From Patescibacteria group bacterium UBA6065 (GTDB lineage: Bacteria; Patescibacteriota; Minisyncoccia; Phycocordibacterales; UBA6065), in NCBI GenBank assembly GCA_002428865.1, contig DIYB01000014.1:26008-35404 (forward strand): a stretch of DNA of 9,397 nucleotides, in the 5' to 3' direction. The position numbers and the translations under genes were made by a program. The notes under the pieces are model-generated. The model was given only the letters and a program-made list of their open reading frames with translations. It was not told the DNA's origin and searched no databases. The stretch's first letter is position 1. Every line of letters starts with the position of its first letter. This document shows, piece after piece, positions 1-6,218 of the stretch.

Positions 1-971
1 TCTCTGACATATTTCTGAATTCGACATTTCGAGAAAAAGAGATGGAAAAGGAACGGGGCGTCATCATGGGTGAGATTGATATGTATGAGGATGATCCGCA
101 GTCGAAGGTGTGGGATGTACTCATGGAGCTCATGTATGGTGATCAGCCGGCTGGATGGAGCACTCTCGGTCCAAAGAAGAATATCAAGGCATTTACTCGA
201 CAGGATTTCATCGATTTCCGTCGATCTCACTACCATCCAGACAATACACTTGTTGTTATTGCTGGTGGCGTGCCAGAGAAGCGAATGCTTCAGTTCGCGA
301 GGAAGACCTTCGGATCTCTCAGGGGTGATCTCGTGCCAGAGAAACACAAGACACATGAAGCACAGACAGTCCCCGCGATCAAAATCGAGGAGCGTACGAC
401 TGATCAGGCACACCTCATTCTCGGTTTTCGCGCATTTCATATGTACGATGAGGATCGGTACGCACTACGCCTCGCACGCAACGTGCTCTCTGGCGGCATG
501 AGTTCACGGCTGTTTACCCGTATTCGAGAAGAAATGGGGGCTGGGTATTATATTTCTGCCAATTTTCACCTCTACGATCATCATGGGTACTTCACCGTGT
601 CGACCGGTACTGAGCCAAAGCGTGCTAATGAGGTGCTTTGTGCCATACTCGATGAACTCAAGAAAATATCGACGAAGCCTGTTCCTTCTAAAGAATTGCG
701 TAAGGTCAAGGATTGGATGAGAGGAAAGCGTGCGATGATGCTCGAGACGTCCGACGACGTTGCTGATTTCTTTGGTGATCAGGAGCTTATGTATGGTTCA
801 ATCAAGTCTCTCGATGAGTACGAAAAAATCTATGACAACATAACTGCTCGTGACATACAGAAGGTCATGCGGAGAATTTGTGTACCCGAGCGCATGAATC
901 TCGCGGTTGTAGGCAAGGGAATCGATCGTGGCCCCCTCGAAAAGACACTCCAATCCTTTTCTTTTCGGTAA
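1..971 (+). CDS. M16 family zinc metallopeptidase, 3' part (left edge cuts gene)
   Basis: The reading frame is open from base 3 without a start codon, so this is the C-terminal roughly 322 residues of a longer protein; M16B peptidases are usually about 400-430 aa. The visible part begins just before the EKERGVIMGEIDMYED segment, which in this family carries the third zinc-ligand glutamate. The HxxEH motif with the other ligands should lie about 75 residues upstream, outside the window. The second M16 domain is complete: a hydrophobic strand (HLILGFRAFH), then SSRLFTRIREE and GAGYYISANF, which contain the conserved Arg and Tyr of the C-terminal domain that complete the active site, and it ends with NLAVVGKG. 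Family members are processing or oligopeptide-degrading peptidases; the substrate cannot be told. The ATG at base 42 is internal, not the start. The stop is TAA at 969-971, and the next gene starts 40 bases on. Confidence 0.93.
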   Translation, partial: SDIFLNSTFREKEMEKERGVIMGEIDMYEDDPQSKVWDVLMELMYGDQPAGWSTLGPKKNIKAFTRQDFIDFRRSHYHPDNTLVVIAGGVPEKRMLQFARKTFGSLRGDLVPEKHKTHEAQTVPAIKIEERTTDQAHLILGFRAFHMYDEDRYALRLARNVLSGGMSSRLFTRIREEMGAGYYISANFHLYDHHGYFTVSTGTEPKRANEVLCAILDELKKISTKPVPSKELRKVKDWMRGKRAMMLETSDDVADFFGDQELMYGSIKSLDEYEKIYDNITARDIQKVMRRICVPERMNLAVVGKGIDRGPLEKTLQSFSFR

Positions 972-973
972 GC

Positions 974-1002
974 TTCGATTTTAGACTGTTCCGTTGTATG
1001 AT
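974..1002 (+). promoter_or_regulatory. Candidate promoter of the PerM-family gene
   Basis: TATGAT at 997-1002 matches 5 of 6 bases of a sigma-70 -10 box. A weak -35 (TTCGAT, 974-979) sits 17 bases upstream. The predicted transcript start, about 7 bases after the -10, falls at about 1009, only 3 bases before the ATG at 1012. The mRNA would be essentially leaderless. This comes from pattern only, and the -35 is poor. Confidence 0.4.
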
Positions 1003-1011
1003 GGTGACATC

Positions 1012-2118
1012 ATGGATGCGCCTCGCAATATCAATATAGAGATCAATTCAGGAACGCTCATCAAGGGTCTGTTTTTTGTATTTCTGGCATGGCTTCTCTT
1101 TGTCCTCAAGGATATTGCGCTCGTTGTTCTTACTGCTGTCGTTATTGCATCCGCTGTCGAACCACCGACTCAATGGTTTATCCGCCGAGGCATGTCTCGA
1201 GTATTTGCTGTTGTGGTTGTGTACGCACTCCTCGCTCTTCTTCTCGCTGGTATTGTTTACACATTTATTCCTCTTTTGTTGCGCGATACATCTGATTTCC
1301 TATCGTCAGTACCGACTTATATCGACAAGGTATCACTTTGGAACCCGTTTGGTGATGATGTTGCCGACACGTCAAAGGTGGTTGCTACCGATTTTGCTCA
1401 AGGTATAGCGGAATCAAGGACTGCGTTTGAGGCGACGGTTTCGGGTGGTACATCAATCCAAGAGGCAGTACAGGGAATTAATGACACTCTTTCGAGAGTC
1501 TCTCAGGGCTTTGTGCAGACCGCGAGTTCGATATTCGGTGGCGTACTCGGTTTTATTCTTATTGCTGTCCTCTCGTTTTATCTCGCTGTGCAAGACGATG
1601 GTGTCGAGAAGTTTCTTCGTATTGTCACACCGCTCTCGCGTGAGCGATACATCATTGATCTCTGGAAGCGCACACAGAAGAAGATCGGTCTCTGGATGCA
1701 GGGTCAGCTCGTACTCGCCATCCTCGTCGGCGTGCTCGTATTTCTCGGTCTTACTGTTCTCGGGGTAGAGAACGCCCTTCTTTTTGCCGCATTTGCAGCC
1801 CTCCTTGAGATCATCCCGCTCTTCGGTCCAATTATCGCGGCTATTCCTGCAGTGGCGAGTGCGTATTCTGATGGCGGCGCATCCGCAGGTCTTCTCGTCA
1901 CTGGTCTCTATCTCATCATTCATCAGTTTGAGAACCACCTCATCTATCCGCTTGTCGTGACCAAGATCGTCGGCGTGCCACCAATCCTGGTCATTTTGTC
2001 ATTACTTGTCGGTTGGAAGCTCGCGGGATTCCTCGGTATTGTCCTCTCAATCCCCGCATCAGTGATTCTTGTCGAGATACTCGATGATGTTGCTCGTCGC
2101 AAGACGGCGCACAACTAA
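1012..2118 (+). CDS. PerM / AI-2E family transporter (UPF0118)
   Basis: A 368-aa integral membrane protein of usual family length. Hydrophobic segments lie at about residues 18-50 (two helices) and 62-90, followed by a soluble loop to about 170, then helices near 172-190 and a run of hydrophobic helices from about 225 to 360. The signature region is clear: QGQLVLAILVGVLVFLG, then ALLEIIPLFGPIIAAIPAV, then HQFENHLIYPLVV. Family members include proteins assigned to autoinducer-2 export and Na+/H+ antiport, but most are of unknown substrate, so only the family is claimed. ATG 1012 is preferred over an in-frame TTG at 994 because a likely -10 box overlaps the TTG. GGTGA at 1003-1007 is the only Shine-Dalgarno-like match and is weak. 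It lies in the same direction as its neighbours, 39 bases before metG. Confidence 0.9.
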   Translation: MDAPRNINIEINSGTLIKGLFFVFLAWLLFVLKDIALVVLTAVVIASAVEPPTQWFIRRGMSRVFAVVVVYALLALLLAGIVYTFIPLLLRDTSDFLSSVPTYIDKVSLWNPFGDDVADTSKVVATDFAQGIAESRTAFEATVSGGTSIQEAVQGINDTLSRVSQGFVQTASSIFGGVLGFILIAVLSFYLAVQDDGVEKFLRIVTPLSRERYIIDLWKRTQKKIGLWMQGQLVLAILVGVLVFLGLTVLGVENALLFAAFAALLEIIPLFGPIIAAIPAVASAYSDGGASAGLLVTGLYLIIHQFENHLIYPLVVTKIVGVPPILVILSLLVGWKLAGFLGIVLSIPASVILVEILDDVARRKTAHN

Positions 2119-2129
2119 CCCTTTCTTTT

Positions 2130-2148
2130 TATCGCTCTCGGCGATACT
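2130..2148 (+). promoter_or_regulatory. Candidate metG -10 element overlapping a small inverted repeat
   Basis: GATACT at 2143-2148 matches 4 of 6 bases of TATAAT and ends 9 bases before the GTG start of metG, the same spacing as TATGAT before the upstream membrane protein gene. No good -35 is seen. TATCGC (2130-2135) and GCGATA (2141-2146) form a perfect 6-bp inverted repeat around TCTCG and overlap the -10. It could be an operator or a weak terminator of the gene before; no T-run follows it, which argues against a terminator. Confidence 0.3.
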
Positions 2149-2157
2149 CTTATCATC

Positions 2158-3597
2158 GTGGAAAAGAAACCGTTTTATATAACGACAACACTCCCGTATG
2201 TGAACGCAGAACCTCATATGGGTCACGCGCTCGAGTTTATCCGTGCTGATATCATCGCACGCACAAAGAAGGCAGAAGGGTATGATGTTTTTTTCAACAC
2301 TGGTACCGATGAGCACGGTACAAAAATATACGAAGCCGCTTTGAAGGCGGGGAAGACTCCACAGGCATACGTCGATGAGTATGCAGCAAAGTTCAAGGAG
2401 CTTTTGCCGCTTCTTGGCGTCAGTCCTGACATTCATTTCATACGGACGACTGATGCTCACCATGAGAGAGCCGCTCGGGAATTTTGGAACCGAGTCTTTA
2501 AGAATGGCTTCATTTATAAGAAGCAGTATCGCGCAAAGTACTGTGTTGGCTGTGAGGAGACAAAGACTGATTCAGAGCTCGTCGATGGCCGGTGCGTGAT
2601 CCATCCACAGCGTGACATCGAGATTCGTGAAGAGGAGAATTACTTTTTCAAATTTTCTGCGTTCGGTACAAAACTCTTGGAACTCTATGATACGAAGGGT
2701 CATGTGATCGTTCCTGAGTTTCGTATGAATGAGATGAGAGAATTTATCAAACCCGACGGTAGTGGTCTACAGGATTTCAGTATCTCGCGTCTCAAAACAA
2801 AGATGCCGTGGGGTATACCAGTTCCCAATGATGAGACCCAGGTGATGTATGTGTGGTTTGATGCGCTCGTGAACTACATCTCGACTCTCGGCTGGCCCGA
2901 GGACGGTAAGACATTTGATACGTACTGGAAGAACGGCACGCCGACACAATACTGTGGCAAGGACAACACGAGGTTTCAGTCGGTCATGTGGCAGGCGATG
3001 CTTCTCGCGGCAGGACTTCCTCCGACACGTACGGTCGTGGTCAATGGGTTTGTGACTGGTGAGGGTGGAATCAAAATGTCCAAGAGCCTTGGCAATGTTA
3101 TCAGCCCGCTCGATGTGATCCGTGAATATGGCACCGATGCGCTGCGCTATTTAGTCGCACGCGAGATCGGATCGTTCGAAGACTCACCATTTACACTCGA
3201 GCGATTCAAGGCCGCCTATAATGCCAATCTTGCTAATGGTCTCGGCAATCTCGTCTCACGTGTCATGAAGATGGCTATTCAAAACAATGTCGTGACCACA
3301 TCATCAAATCAGAGTGAGGCTCGTCCTCATATACACGATTTCAATATCAAGGAGTACTGTGATTCGATATGGAATGAGATACAGCAGGCGGACAAGAAGA
3401 TCCAGGAAGAGCAGCCATTCAAGGTGGTGAAGATCGATCCTGAAAAGGGTAAGGCACAGATACAGGAGCTCGTGCAGAGGGTTTACCGGATAGGGCTCAT
3501 GCTCAATCCAATCATGCCAGAGACGGCACAGGCGATACAAGCTCTTGTCAGAGAGAATAAAATACCTGAGAGACCGCTCTTTTTGAGAAAGGACTAA
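2158..3597 (+). CDS. metG: Methionyl-tRNA synthetase
   Basis: Class I aminoacyl-tRNA synthetase that charges tRNA-Met for initiation and elongation in the cytoplasm. The N-terminus YITTTLPYVNAEPHMGH is the Rossmann start with the HIGH signature as HMGH (residues 20-23). A zinc knuckle follows with C129-x2-C132 and C146-x2-H149, as in the Thermus-type enzymes, then EENYFF. VMYVWFDALVNYIS is the conserved tryptophan segment, and KMSKS is intact at residues 306-310. The anticodon-binding helical domain fills the rest. At 479 aa it ends without the EMAPII-like tRNA-binding domain that many bacterial enzymes carry. The GTG start at 2158 is needed, since the next ATG (2218) lies inside HMGH. No Shine-Dalgarno is present. 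The TatD gene follows 13 bases after the stop; metG next to tatD is a known bacterial arrangement, for example metS-yabD in Bacillus subtilis. Confidence 0.97.
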   Translation: MEKKPFYITTTLPYVNAEPHMGHALEFIRADIIARTKKAEGYDVFFNTGTDEHGTKIYEAALKAGKTPQAYVDEYAAKFKELLPLLGVSPDIHFIRTTDAHHERAAREFWNRVFKNGFIYKKQYRAKYCVGCEETKTDSELVDGRCVIHPQRDIEIREEENYFFKFSAFGTKLLELYDTKGHVIVPEFRMNEMREFIKPDGSGLQDFSISRLKTKMPWGIPVPNDETQVMYVWFDALVNYISTLGWPEDGKTFDTYWKNGTPTQYCGKDNTRFQSVMWQAMLLAAGLPPTRTVVVNGFVTGEGGIKMSKSLGNVISPLDVIREYGTDALRYLVAREIGSFEDSPFTLERFKAAYNANLANGLGNLVSRVMKMAIQNNVVTTSSNQSEARPHIHDFNIKEYCDSIWNEIQQADKKIQEEQPFKVVKIDPEKGKAQIQELVQRVYRIGLMLNPIMPETAQAIQALVRENKIPERPLFLRKD

Positions 3598-3610
3598 GCC
3601 TCGAGCTTTC

Positions 3611-4489
3611 ATGAAGAGACCTCGCTACATAGATATTCACGCACATACAAATTTTGTTGCGTTTGATGCCGACCGTGACCATGTGATTCGTCGCGCACTC
3701 GATTCGGGTACCTGGATGATCAATGTGGGTACCAAGGCTGATACATCGCGAAGGGCAGTTGAGATAGCGGAAAAGTATGGTGAGGGTGTCTATGCAATCG
3801 TTGGTCTCCATCCAATACACGTTAATCCATCACACCACGATAGCGATGAGTCTGGTGCTGAGGGTAGGGTAGTCGAGACAACTGGTGAAGATTTTGATCC
3901 GAGCTTCTATCGAGACCTCGTCCGACAGGGAGGGGGTGCGGTGGTGGGTATCGGTGAATGTGGTCTCGATTACTTTAGACCACTTACTACAGAGGAGAGG
4001 GACAGGCAGGTGAGTGCATTTCGGGCACAGATAGAACTCGCGCTTGAGCTTGATCTACCGCTCATGCTCCACATCCGGTCGGGTGAGGGACAGAGTGCCT
4101 ATCGTGACGCACTCGATATTCTCAAGGGGTACAAGGTGTATGCAAGAGACAAACTCCGTGGTGACGCACATTTTTTTGCTGGCTCTCTTGCGGAAGCACG
4201 GGAGTTTGTTGATCTTGGTTTTTATCTCTCATTTACCGGTGTTATAACATTTGCCCCATCGTATCGAGAACTCGTACGCAACGTACCACATGACCGGATC
4301 ATGTCCGAGACCGATTGTCCGTATGTAGCACCAGTACCACACCGGGGGAAGCGATGTGAACCAGTCTTTGTCCAAGAGGTTGCTCATACTATTGCCGCGC
4401 TTCAGGATGTGCCCATTGATCGATGTCTCGAATCCCTCGTTGATAATGCGCACCGTCTTTTTCGGCTTGATCGCCGACACATTGCTTAA
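3611..4489 (+). CDS. tatD: TatD family metal-dependent hydrolase (DNase)
   Basis: A 292-aa amidohydrolase-fold (TIM-barrel) protein. TatD-family enzymes are metal-dependent 3'-5' exonucleases linked to DNA repair and degradation; some members also act as D-aminoacyl-tRNA deacylases. The metal ligands of the family can be placed: H10 and H12 (DIHAH), E116 (GIGECGLDYF), H154 (LMLHIR), H187 (DAHFFAGS, where HCFSG is usual) and D235 (SETDCPY). GLHPIH (near residue 66) is also typical. A polar acidic loop after it (about residues 75-95) is longer than in E. coli TatD. It lies 13 bases behind metG and is probably co-transcribed with it. No Shine-Dalgarno sits at a usable distance (AAGGA ends 18 bases upstream). 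The family is sure; the exact cellular substrate is not. Confidence 0.95.
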   Translation: MKRPRYIDIHAHTNFVAFDADRDHVIRRALDSGTWMINVGTKADTSRRAVEIAEKYGEGVYAIVGLHPIHVNPSHHDSDESGAEGRVVETTGEDFDPSFYRDLVRQGGGAVVGIGECGLDYFRPLTTEERDRQVSAFRAQIELALELDLPLMLHIRSGEGQSAYRDALDILKGYKVYARDKLRGDAHFFAGSLAEAREFVDLGFYLSFTGVITFAPSYRELVRNVPHDRIMSETDCPYVAPVPHRGKRCEPVFVQEVAHTIAALQDVPIDRCLESLVDNAHRLFRLDRRHIA

Positions 4490-4525
4490 ACGAGGCTCAT
4501 GTGATAGTTTTACCGGTACTTGTTA

Positions 4526-4562
4526 CACCAAAAGGCAGTAGGGACTCATATTGGTGGAGTCC
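4526..4562 (+). promoter_or_regulatory. Possible structured rpsF leader (hairpin plus pseudoknot)
   Basis: GGACTC (4542-4547) pairs perfectly with GAGTCC (4557-4562) around a 9-base loop. Six loop bases, TTGGTG (4551-4556), pair perfectly with CACCAA (4526-4531) upstream. Together they describe a pseudoknot whose two 3' strands abut and could stack. In many bacteria the rpsF leader holds an RNA bound by the S6:S18 complex, which represses the operon; both proteins are encoded just downstream. Whether this is that element is inference. It must be transcribed from upstream of 4526, by readthrough from tatD or an unseen promoter. Confidence 0.35.
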
Positions 4563-4582
4563 AAAAGTATCTAGATTATAAG
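4551..4582 (+). promoter_or_regulatory. Candidate promoter of the rpsF-ssb-rpsR operon
   Basis: An AT-rich stretch at 4571-4582 offers overlapping -10 candidates: GATTAT (4574-4579, 4 of 6) and TATAAG (4577-4582, 5 of 6). TTGGTG (4551-4556) is a possible -35 with a 17-base spacer to GATTAT. Transcription from here would leave a leader of about 13-16 bases without a Shine-Dalgarno, and would exclude the proposed leader structure. The two calls compete unless there are two promoters. Confidence 0.3.
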
Positions 4583-4601
4583 CCGTAATTCAGCAAATTC
4601 A

Positions 4602-5093
4602 GTGTCAGAGACCAAAGCAAAAACAGTCAAAACACCTCGCGTAAAGAGCGCTGAGGGCAAGGCAGTCTATGAGGTGGGATACCTCGTCATGCCATCGGTA
4701 TCGCCAGAACTTCTCCCAAAGGAGGTCGACGCGATTCGATCCATCGTCACCAAAACGGGTGGGGATATCATCTCAGAGGGTGCACCAGAGATGAAGCGTC
4801 TCGCGTATACGATGATCAAAGCGGTTGGCGCAGCACGACCTCGATTTGATTCAGCATATTTTGGCTGGGTTAAATTTGAGACGGAGCGAGGCGCGGTCGC
4901 TGAGATCAAGAAGGCGCTCGACGCATCTGAAAAGCTCATCCGATTCCTTCTCATCGAGACGGTTCGTGAGAATACACTCTATGGACCAAAGATTCTCAAG
5001 GACAAGGAGGAGGGTGAGAAGTCTGATGCTTCAAAAACAGCTCCTTCATCTGAGGAGGATATCGACAAGGCGGTCGAGAAACTCATCGCCTAG
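4602..5093 (+). CDS. rpsF: 30S ribosomal protein S6
   Basis: S6 binds 16S rRNA in the platform of the small subunit as a heterodimer with S18, which is encoded two genes downstream. The core runs from about residue 22 (VYEVGYLVMP, first strand) through IRSIVTKTGGDIISEG, the RLAYTM strand, YFGWVKFET and the C-terminal strand KLIRFLLIETV near residue 120. At 163 aa it is longer than the usual 95-130 aa, with a lysine-rich 20-residue N-terminal tail and a charged C-terminal tail (KDKEEGEKSDASK). The GTG at 4602 is chosen because the next ATG (4690) would remove the first strand. No Shine-Dalgarno lies upstream. Gene order rpsF-ssb-rpsR is widely conserved and supports the call. Confidence 0.93.
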   Translation: MSETKAKTVKTPRVKSAEGKAVYEVGYLVMPSVSPELLPKEVDAIRSIVTKTGGDIISEGAPEMKRLAYTMIKAVGAARPRFDSAYFGWVKFETERGAVAEIKKALDASEKLIRFLLIETVRENTLYGPKILKDKEEGEKSDASKTAPSSEEDIDKAVEKLIA

Positions 5094-5111
5094 CACGCTT
5101 TTTAGAGCGTG
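5094..5111 (+). other. Perfect inverted repeat between rpsF and ssb
   Basis: CACGCT (5094-5099) and AGCGTG (5106-5111) form a 6-bp hairpin with loop TTTTAG, starting on the base after the rpsF stop. No T-run follows, so it is not a usual terminator. It could protect the 3' end of processed rpsF mRNA or set the ratio of S6 to SSB. A -10-like TACGAT follows at 5113-5118, and a 10-base palindrome (GCGCTAGCGC, 5136-5145) sits 6 bases before the ssb start. Confidence 0.4.
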
Positions 5112-5151
5112 ATACGATAGGGGTGATTAGCAACGGCGCTAGCGCAACGCA

Positions 5152-5601
5152 ATGTATCTCAACAAAGCATTCATTATCGGCAACCTGACGAGAGACCCAG
5201 AGCTTCGGGCTCTTCCGTCTGGTATGCAGGTCTGTTCGTTCTCAGTCGCAACCAATCGAGTCTGGAAGGACAAGAATGGTGCCCGACAAGAATCAGCTGA
5301 CTACCACAATATCGTCGTCTTTGGCCGATCAGCGGAGACATCAGCCCAGTATCTCAAGAAGGGAAGCTCGGTACTCATTGAGGGGAGGATTCAGACGAGG
5401 TCGTGGGATGACAAATCATCAGGTGAGAAAAAGTATCGTACCGAGATTGTCGCAGATAGAGTACAGTTCGGTACCGCTCGTGCAGGTGGTGCATCAGGTA
5501 CACCCACCACAGATGCAAAGCAGGGAGGAAAGTCGGCGCCAGCACTCGACACCATCGAGTATCCTGCGGAAGAGATAAATCCTGAAGATATTCCGTTCTA
5601 A
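5152..5601 (+). CDS. ssb: Single-stranded DNA-binding protein
   Basis: A 149-aa SSB that coats single-stranded DNA in replication, recombination and repair. The OB fold fills residues 1 to about 108: MYLNKAFIIGNLTRDPELR at the start, FSVATNRVW, DYHNIVVFGRSAE, YLKKGSSVLIEGRIQTRSW and YRTEIVADRVQF. A flexible Gly/Ala/Thr/Lys-rich linker follows. The protein ends in the acidic tip EEINPEDIPF, the standard docking site for partner proteins in repair and replication. Length and tip are typical for a bacterial SSB, expected to act as a homotetramer. The ATG opens the first strand of the fold directly, so the start is secure. No Shine-Dalgarno is seen within 20 bases upstream. It lies 58 bases after rpsF and 30 bases before rpsR. 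Confidence 0.97.
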   Translation: MYLNKAFIIGNLTRDPELRALPSGMQVCSFSVATNRVWKDKNGARQESADYHNIVVFGRSAETSAQYLKKGSSVLIEGRIQTRSWDDKSSGEKKYRTEIVADRVQFGTARAGGASGTPTTDAKQGGKSAPALDTIEYPAEEINPEDIPF

Positions 5602-5603
5602 AC

Positions 5604-5609
5604 TATTAT
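5604..5609 (+). promoter_or_regulatory. Possible internal -10 for rpsR
   Basis: TATTAT (5604-5609) matches 5 of 6 bases of a -10 box, just after the ssb stop, and would give an rpsR leader of about 15 bases. The gap is AT-rich and no -35 stands out, so this may be chance. Confidence 0.2.
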
Positions 5610-5631
5610 CAACACTACAGAATATACATCC

Positions 5632-5835
5632 ATGTCTAAACAGTGTTTCTTCAAACAGCACAATATTCAGCACATCGACTATAAGGACACAGAAATTCTC
5701 AAGAAGTTTCTCAATCCTCATGCACGACTCTTGGCAAAGAAGAGGACTGACGTGAGTGCGACCAACCAGAGGAAGCTCGCGACCGCCGTCAAACGCGCTC
5801 GCTATATGGGACTTCTCCCATACGTCGCTCGATAG
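5632..5835 (+). CDS. rpsR: 30S ribosomal protein S18
   Basis: S18 partners S6 on the 16S rRNA platform. The conserved pieces are HIDYKDTEILKKFL (the IDYKD segment), then KKRTDVSATNQRKLATAVKRARYMGLLPYVAR, which carries the family's QRxL..A.KRAR...LLPY signature. At 67 aa it is shorter than the 75-aa E. coli protein, mainly at the N-terminus, with one Cys (C5) and no zinc-binding cysteine set. The usual TG step in the RRxTG loop reads TDVS here, a mild departure. The ATG is the first in frame, with no Shine-Dalgarno upstream. It is the last gene of the cluster, and an intrinsic terminator starts 11 bases after the stop. Confidence 0.94.
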   Translation: MSKQCFFKQHNIQHIDYKDTEILKKFLNPHARLLAKKRTDVSATNQRKLATAVKRARYMGLLPYVAR

Positions 5836-5846
5836 GTACGATAAGA

Positions 5847-5884
5847 AAAAGACCGGTTTCAAAAAATGAAACCGGTCTTTTACG
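5847..5884 (+). terminator. Intrinsic terminator of the rpsF-ssb-rpsR operon
   Basis: A perfect 15-bp inverted repeat, AAAAGACCGGTTTCA (5847-5861) and TGAAACCGGTCTTTT (5867-5881), closes an A5 loop. The T-run is short (TTTT), but the A-rich upstream arm means the same hairpin could also stop transcripts from the minus strand. Confidence 0.9.
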
Positions 5885-5891
5885 TAGATTT

Positions 5892-5906
5892 CCATTGTCT
5901 CAATGG
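5892..5906. repeat. Small perfect inverted repeat
   Basis: CCATTG (5892-5897) and CAATGG (5901-5906) flank a 3-base TCT. It lies in the 145-base gap between rpsR and the 65-aa gene, which otherwise holds only the terminator and a likely promoter. It could be an operator, but chance is quite possible. Confidence 0.25.
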
Positions 5907-5966
5907 GTTGTATGTACGGATTTTCTAGACATCGTAGCCACTATCTGCTAGCATGCTCGAAGAAAC

Positions 5967-5975
5967 TACTATAGA
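5967..5975 (+). promoter_or_regulatory. Candidate -10 of the 65-aa gene
   Basis: TACTAT (5967-5972) and the overlapping TATAGA (5970-5975) are both -10-like and end 8 and 5 bases before the ATG. Either would start transcription at or near the start codon, giving a leaderless mRNA. The gene sits after a terminator, so it needs its own promoter. No clear -35 is seen. Confidence 0.35.
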
Positions 5976-5980
5976 CTTCC

Positions 5981-6178
5981 ATGAAGCTCGTTTTACCAGG
6001 TAATGTGACGATTAAAATTGCCTGTGCGGGAATCAGGACAGAGAAAGTTGATCCCGAACACACACGCGCTCTTGCTGAGGCAAGGGAGCACCGTTTCCAA
6101 AAAGACCGTGTGCGACCACCTTTGTCTCCGCACGATACGGACTGGCAATTTGTTGCTACGACACCAGTGTGTCGGTAA
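5981..6178 (+). CDS. Hypothetical 65-aa protein
   Basis: I do not recognise this protein. It starts MKLVLPGNVTIKIACAGIRT, strand-like and mildly hydrophobic, and continues with a charged helix-like middle (DPEHTRALAEAREHRFQKDR), then PPLSPHD and a short tail ending VATTPVCR. It has Cys at residues 15 and 64, no signal peptide and no membrane segment. The case for a real gene is its setting: a -10-like element just before the ATG, terminators on both sides, and no longer frame competing on either strand. The ATG is the first possible start, since an in-frame TAG lies at 5972-5974. The basic middle might suit nucleic-acid or ribosome binding, but that is a guess. Confidence 0.6.
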   Translation: MKLVLPGNVTIKIACAGIRTEKVDPEHTRALAEAREHRFQKDRVRPPLSPHDTDWQFVATTPVCR

Positions 6179-6183
6179 AAAAT

Positions 6184-6213
6184 AAAACCGGCCTCCCTCG
6201 GGCCGGTTTTTTT
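6184..6213. terminator. Two-way terminator between convergent genes
   Basis: AAAACCGGCC (6184-6193) and GGCCGGTTTT (6201-6210) form a perfect 10-bp stem with a 7-base loop and end in T7 on the plus strand. On the minus strand the hairpin is also followed by a T-rich run (TTTTATTTTTTA). It serves the 65-aa gene and efp, whose stop lies 6 bases beyond it. Confidence 0.9.
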
Positions 6214-6218
6214 GTTAT

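Noticed and set aside
1453..1938. 161-aa open frame on the minus strand across the PerM-family gene
   Set aside because: It lies wholly inside a well-supported membrane protein gene, its translation is low-complexity and charged with no domain, and it has no start signal.
2130..2146. Inverted repeat TATCGC/GCGATA read as a terminator of the PerM-family gene
   Set aside because: The T-run lies before, not after, the 6-bp stem, so an intrinsic terminator is unlikely; it is kept only as a possible operator.
2059..2463. 134-aa minus-strand frame over the 3' end of the PerM-family gene and the start of metG
   Set aside because: It overlaps two sure genes on the other strand, is Cys-rich without a motif pattern, and shows no promoter or ribosome site.
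4490..4601. Possible tRNA or small RNA gene in the tatD-rpsF gap
   Set aside because: The gap holds paired segments, but no T-loop GTTCNA sequence, no acceptor stem and no cloverleaf can be drawn.
5494..5895. 133-aa minus-strand frame over ssb and rpsR
   Set aside because: It runs against two conserved genes and through the operon terminator, with no recognisable protein family.
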